Part shown: in pieces, positions 5,865 through 8,002 of the stretch
Layout of the letters: each line of letters begins with the position of its first letter
Position numbering within the stretch: the stretch's first letter is position 1
NCBI GenBank assembly: GCA_017601265.1
Contig: JAFNJA010000002.1
Span: 7,691-15,692, forward strand
Length of the DNA stretch: 8,002 nucleotides
Source of the DNA: Candidatus Brockarchaeota archaeon
GTDB lineage: Archaea; Thermoproteota; EX4484-205; DTQO01
Reading direction: 5' to 3'
Notes under the pieces: generated by a model
What the model saw: the letters and a program-made list of their open reading frames with translations, nothing else
Databases searched by the model: none
Told to the model about the DNA's origin: nothing
Position numbers and translations under genes: made by a program

Positions 5865-7805
5865 TCATTTATCGCTATTGGTGGCGAAGAAGGACCTCAT
5901 CCTCCGGGCCAGGAGCGCGTCGTCGTCGGGCATCACGGCGAGGTTGTCCCTTATCCACCTCGGAAGGTACCTTCTGCAGTACTGCGAAGCGAACCTGCTG
6001 TCCAAAAACACTACGGCCGACCGGTCCGTTATCGACCTGACGGCCCTGCCCGCGGATTGGGACGCCTTCCTGATCGCCGGGAGGGTGTAACCGTACAGCT
6101 TCCCCCTTCCAGGGTAAGCACGTTCCATGTACTCGACCTCGGCCCTCACGGTCGCGGTCGGCCGCGGATAGGGCACGCCCACGACGATCGAAGCGGTCAT
6201 CTCCTTGCCCGGGAAATCGGCGCCTTCCGAGCTCCTCCCCCCGGCGACGGCAGCCAAGATTCCACCGCCCTTCCCGGCCTGCTGCTTGAACTGGTAGACG
6301 AGTTCGTCGTTCTCGCCGGACGTGCTCCCGCTCCTTTCCCAAAACACCGGTTTGCTCACCAAATCCTCGAGCCCAGCTTCCCTCAGGCCTTCGAGCACGT
6401 CGTAGCTCGCGGCGAAAACCCCGACGTTTTCAGGCGCTGACATCGCCGCCGCCGCCACCCTCCTGGCCGTCTTCTCGTACATCTCCGGCGTTCTGGCGCC
6501 CAGCTTAGTCGTGGTGCCGGAAACCGCGACGCATAGTATTTGTCCGGGAGCGTACGGCGCAGGAAAACTTTCCGTCACCGCGTCTTCAGGGAGCCCCATG
6601 ATCTCGCGAAACGAATCCAAGGGTTCCAGAGTGCCTGACGTGCTTACCGTCGCGTACGCCGAGGACAACACCTCCCTGGCCGTCTCCCTCGGATCTAGCG
6701 AGATTATCTCGAGGGCCGGGTTCTTCCTGTTCTCCCTGTCCCTGAAACTCATGACGTGGGCGAATGTCCCCTTGTTCGAAGTTTCGAGCCAAGATTTCAG
6801 GAACGCCCCCACCCTCCTGAGGTTCGATCTCGGGCTCTTCCCCTCCGCGAGCCTCTCCACGACGTTCTTCTCCCCCGCGTCCGCCAACCTCTGGGCAACC
6901 GTCGCGAGTTCCTGGGTCCCGATCCTTTTCTTGAGCATCGAAACGAACTCCTTCGGCTTTACCAGAGCCTCCTCCTCGGACGTATGTTGCGCTATTTCCT
7001 GCAAAACCTCCGCGATCCGCGCGCATATCGTCTGGGGCTTCCTCTGCTTCCGCTGGTGCGCTTCGATCTCCGCGAGCATGACGCTGTTGAGCGTTAGGCT
7101 TTCGCTCGCAACTTCCTTGCACGCCTCGGGCAGGTTGTGCGATTCGTCGAACACGAGGATCGACCTCCTCAGCCCCTTCTGGTAATGCCTAAAGAAGCTG
7201 GCCCTCACGTCTTTGTCTATGACGTAGTAGTAGCTGAGGGCCACGACGTCGACATTGCTGAGCAAGCGCTTCGCGACCTCGTAAGGGCAGAGGTCGAGTT
7301 CGCGGCACCTTTCCTTTATGCTCGTTGAGGTGCAGACTCCCGAGGACAATCCCCGCAGCAGCCTTTGACCACTTCGCAGCGCCGTAGTGTTACCTACCAT
7401 GCTCTCGTAGAAGTAGCACCTCCGCGCTTTCACGAGGTGGCTGCAAAGCTCCATCGCCGTCCTCGTGTCCTCCGAGTTTCGGAGCACGAACTTGTTGGCG
7501 CACATCTCCCTCCTTCCGCGGAACGACAGCCCGGTCACCGGCGCCTTTTCGGCTATCTTCTCAAGCTCCTCCACGACCCTGTCGCACTGCCTGTGGGTCC
7601 TCGAAGTGTAGATGATCGACAGCTTCTTCTTCTTGGCCGTCGGGAGGAGCGCGGCCAGGATCGCGGCGGTCTTGCCCAGGCCGTTCACCCCCTCGAGGAC
7701 GGCATCCTTCCCGGCCGCCGCGGCGCCGTACACCTTGAGGGCAAACCGGTCCTGGAAAGGCCTGAAGGAGCCGTAGGGAAAGTAGCGGGCCACCTCTTCC
7801 AACAT
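5865..7805 (-). CDS. xpd: XPD-family 5'-3' DNA helicase with Fe-S domain
   Basis: The product is 646 residues from ATG 7805, close to other archaeal XPD proteins. An N-terminal FRPFQDRF (14-21) precedes the Walker A LEGVNGLGKT (37-46). TSRTH (68-72) is motif Ia. Cys102, Cys121, Cys130 and Cys173 (REMC, ELC, ARRC, DLCPYEVAKRLL) match the four [4Fe-4S] ligands of XPD. Motif II is FDESHNLPEAC (219-229), DESH where DEAH is usual. STSGTLEP (388-395), GGRSSEGADFPGK (522-534) and QSAGRAVRS (583-591) are later helicase motifs. The family unwinds DNA 5'-3'; its part in archaeal repair is not settled. GGGGGAT at 7812-7818 is a good ribosome binding site for this start. Longer frames upstream lie over the end of another gene. 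It heads the run that continues into the isoprenoid genes. Confidence 0.93.
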   Translation of the reverse strand: MLEEVARYFPYGSFRPFQDRFALKVYGAAAAGKDAVLEGVNGLGKTAAILAALLPTAKKKKLSIIYTSRTHRQCDRVVEELEKIAEKAPVTGLSFRGRREMCANKFVLRNSEDTRTAMELCSHLVKARRCYFYESMVGNTTALRSGQRLLRGLSSGVCTSTSIKERCRELDLCPYEVAKRLLSNVDVVALSYYYVIDKDVRASFFRHYQKGLRRSILVFDESHNLPEACKEVASESLTLNSVMLAEIEAHQRKQRKPQTICARIAEVLQEIAQHTSEEEALVKPKEFVSMLKKRIGTQELATVAQRLADAGEKNVVERLAEGKSPRSNLRRVGAFLKSWLETSNKGTFAHVMSFRDRENRKNPALEIISLDPRETAREVLSSAYATVSTSGTLEPLDSFREIMGLPEDAVTESFPAPYAPGQILCVAVSGTTTKLGARTPEMYEKTARRVAAAAMSAPENVGVFAASYDVLEGLREAGLEDLVSKPVFWERSGSTSGENDELVYQFKQQAGKGGGILAAVAGGRSSEGADFPGKEMTASIVVGVPYPRPTATVRAEVEYMERAYPGRGKLYGYTLPAIRKASQSAGRAVRSITDRSAVVFLDSRFASQYCRRYLPRWIRDNLAVMPDDDALLARRMRSFFATNSDK

Positions 7806-7811
7806 GGTCCG

Positions 7812-7818
7812 ATCCCCC
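7812..7818 (-). promoter_or_regulatory. Ribosome binding site deciding the XPD start
   Basis: GGGGGAT on the - strand lies six bases before ATG 7803-7805. It supports this start over the in-frame ATG at 7850, which has no such motif and lies next to the stop of the upstream gene. Confidence 0.6.
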
Positions 7819-7830
7819 GAGGCCAAGGGC

Positions 7831-7840
7831 GCTTTTAATC
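7831..7840 (-). promoter_or_regulatory. Candidate TATA element in front of XPD
   Basis: GATTAAAAGC on the - strand is an A/T-rich island in the 47 bp gap between the upstream gene and XPD, centred about 30 bp before the ATG. It could drive a short-leader transcript of XPD and the genes behind it. A second island, CTTTTTAAC at 7852-7860, includes the upstream stop codon and would suit a leader of about 25 nt. Either could be chance. Readthrough from the upstream gene is equally possible. Confidence 0.35.
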
Positions 7841-7852
7841 TTCCACGCATCG

Positions 7853-8002
7853 TTAAAAAGGCCGAACCGTCTCCCTGAAGGCGCGATCCAACCTCACGTT
7901 GCCGAACTCGATCCTGTCCGGTTCTTGGCCCGCCTCGATCCTGCAAAGGAGGTCGACAAACCCCCTCCTGCGATCCATTCGAAGGACGATCCCACGGCCT
8001 CT
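7853..8002 (-). CDS. C-terminal end of an unrecognised protein
   Basis: The - strand is open from the right edge to TAA at 7853-7855, giving 49 residues that end in RETVRPF. The third codon positions are strongly G/C, as in the neighbouring genes, and the frame stops just before XPD with a 47 bp gap in the same direction, so I read it as the 3' end of a real gene. The fragment is charged and arginine-rich, with segments such as GFVDLLCRIEAGQEPDRIEF and NVRLDRAF. It has no membrane segment. I do not recognise the family from so little sequence. An internal ATG lies at 7976-7978, so a 41-residue small protein is conceivable, but the open frame before it suggests a longer gene. It may be co-transcribed with XPD. 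Confidence 0.6.
   Translation of the reverse strand, partial: RGRGIVLRMDRRRGFVDLLCRIEAGQEPDRIEFGNVRLDRAFRETVRPF

Noticed and set aside
5556..6440. Open + strand frame of 294 codons opposite UbiD and XPD
   Set aside because: No domain or plausible start signal; it spans the junction of two well-supported - strand genes and looks like an antisense shadow.
7806..7946. N-terminal extension of XPD to positions 7850 or 7946
   Set aside because: The added residues are a frame shadow of the upstream gene. A strong ribosome binding site sits before ATG 7805, directly ahead of the conserved LEEVARYFPYG start.

Overview
The window is dense archaeal chromosome, GC-rich by eye, with seven protein genes. 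Two of them, one at each end, run off the edge. Archaeal origin is supported by a helicase-nuclease of the Hef/XPF type, an archaeal XPD helicase with the four Fe-S cysteines, and a three-gene cluster for the archaeal version of the mevalonate pathway. Arginine codons are mostly AGG, TTG start codons are frequent, and promoter-like TATA elements lie close to starts. I cannot fix the lineage from this window; a TACK-type or other deep thermophilic archaeon is a guess. I see no tRNA, rRNA, CRISPR array, insertion sequence or phage gene.

Left part (1-2895), DNA repair and nucleotide metabolism. The 3' end of a Hef-type gene on the + strand carries helicase motif VI, a candidate PCNA-binding peptide, an XPF-type nuclease and tandem HhH motifs. 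It converges on and overlaps a thymidylate kinase gene (- strand). A short divergent promoter region separates the kinase from an HD-domain phosphohydrolase of the SAMHD1-like COG1078 family (+ strand). The kinase feeds dTTP synthesis, while the HD protein may degrade dNTPs.

Right part (2921-8002), one long - strand run. In transcription order it holds the 3' end of an unrecognised gene, XPD helicase, a UbiD-family decarboxylase, the large subunit of an aconitase-X-type dehydratase, and its small (DUF126) subunit. The last three match the enzymes that take mevalonate 5-phosphate through trans-anhydromevalonate 5-phosphate to isopentenyl phosphate. This is the route most archaea use to make isoprenoid lipid precursors. 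The genes are separated by 28 bp, a TTGA start/stop overlap and 1 bp, so they are probably co-transcribed and translationally coupled. Several of their best starts are TTG behind a G-rich Shine-Dalgarno sequence.

I find no clearly unknown multi-gene system. The most useful leads are the placement of XPD directly upstream of the isoprenoid genes, the run of TTG starts with coupled junctions, a short N-terminus on the dehydratase large subunit, the candidate PIP box in Hef, and an unidentified gene end upstream of XPD.
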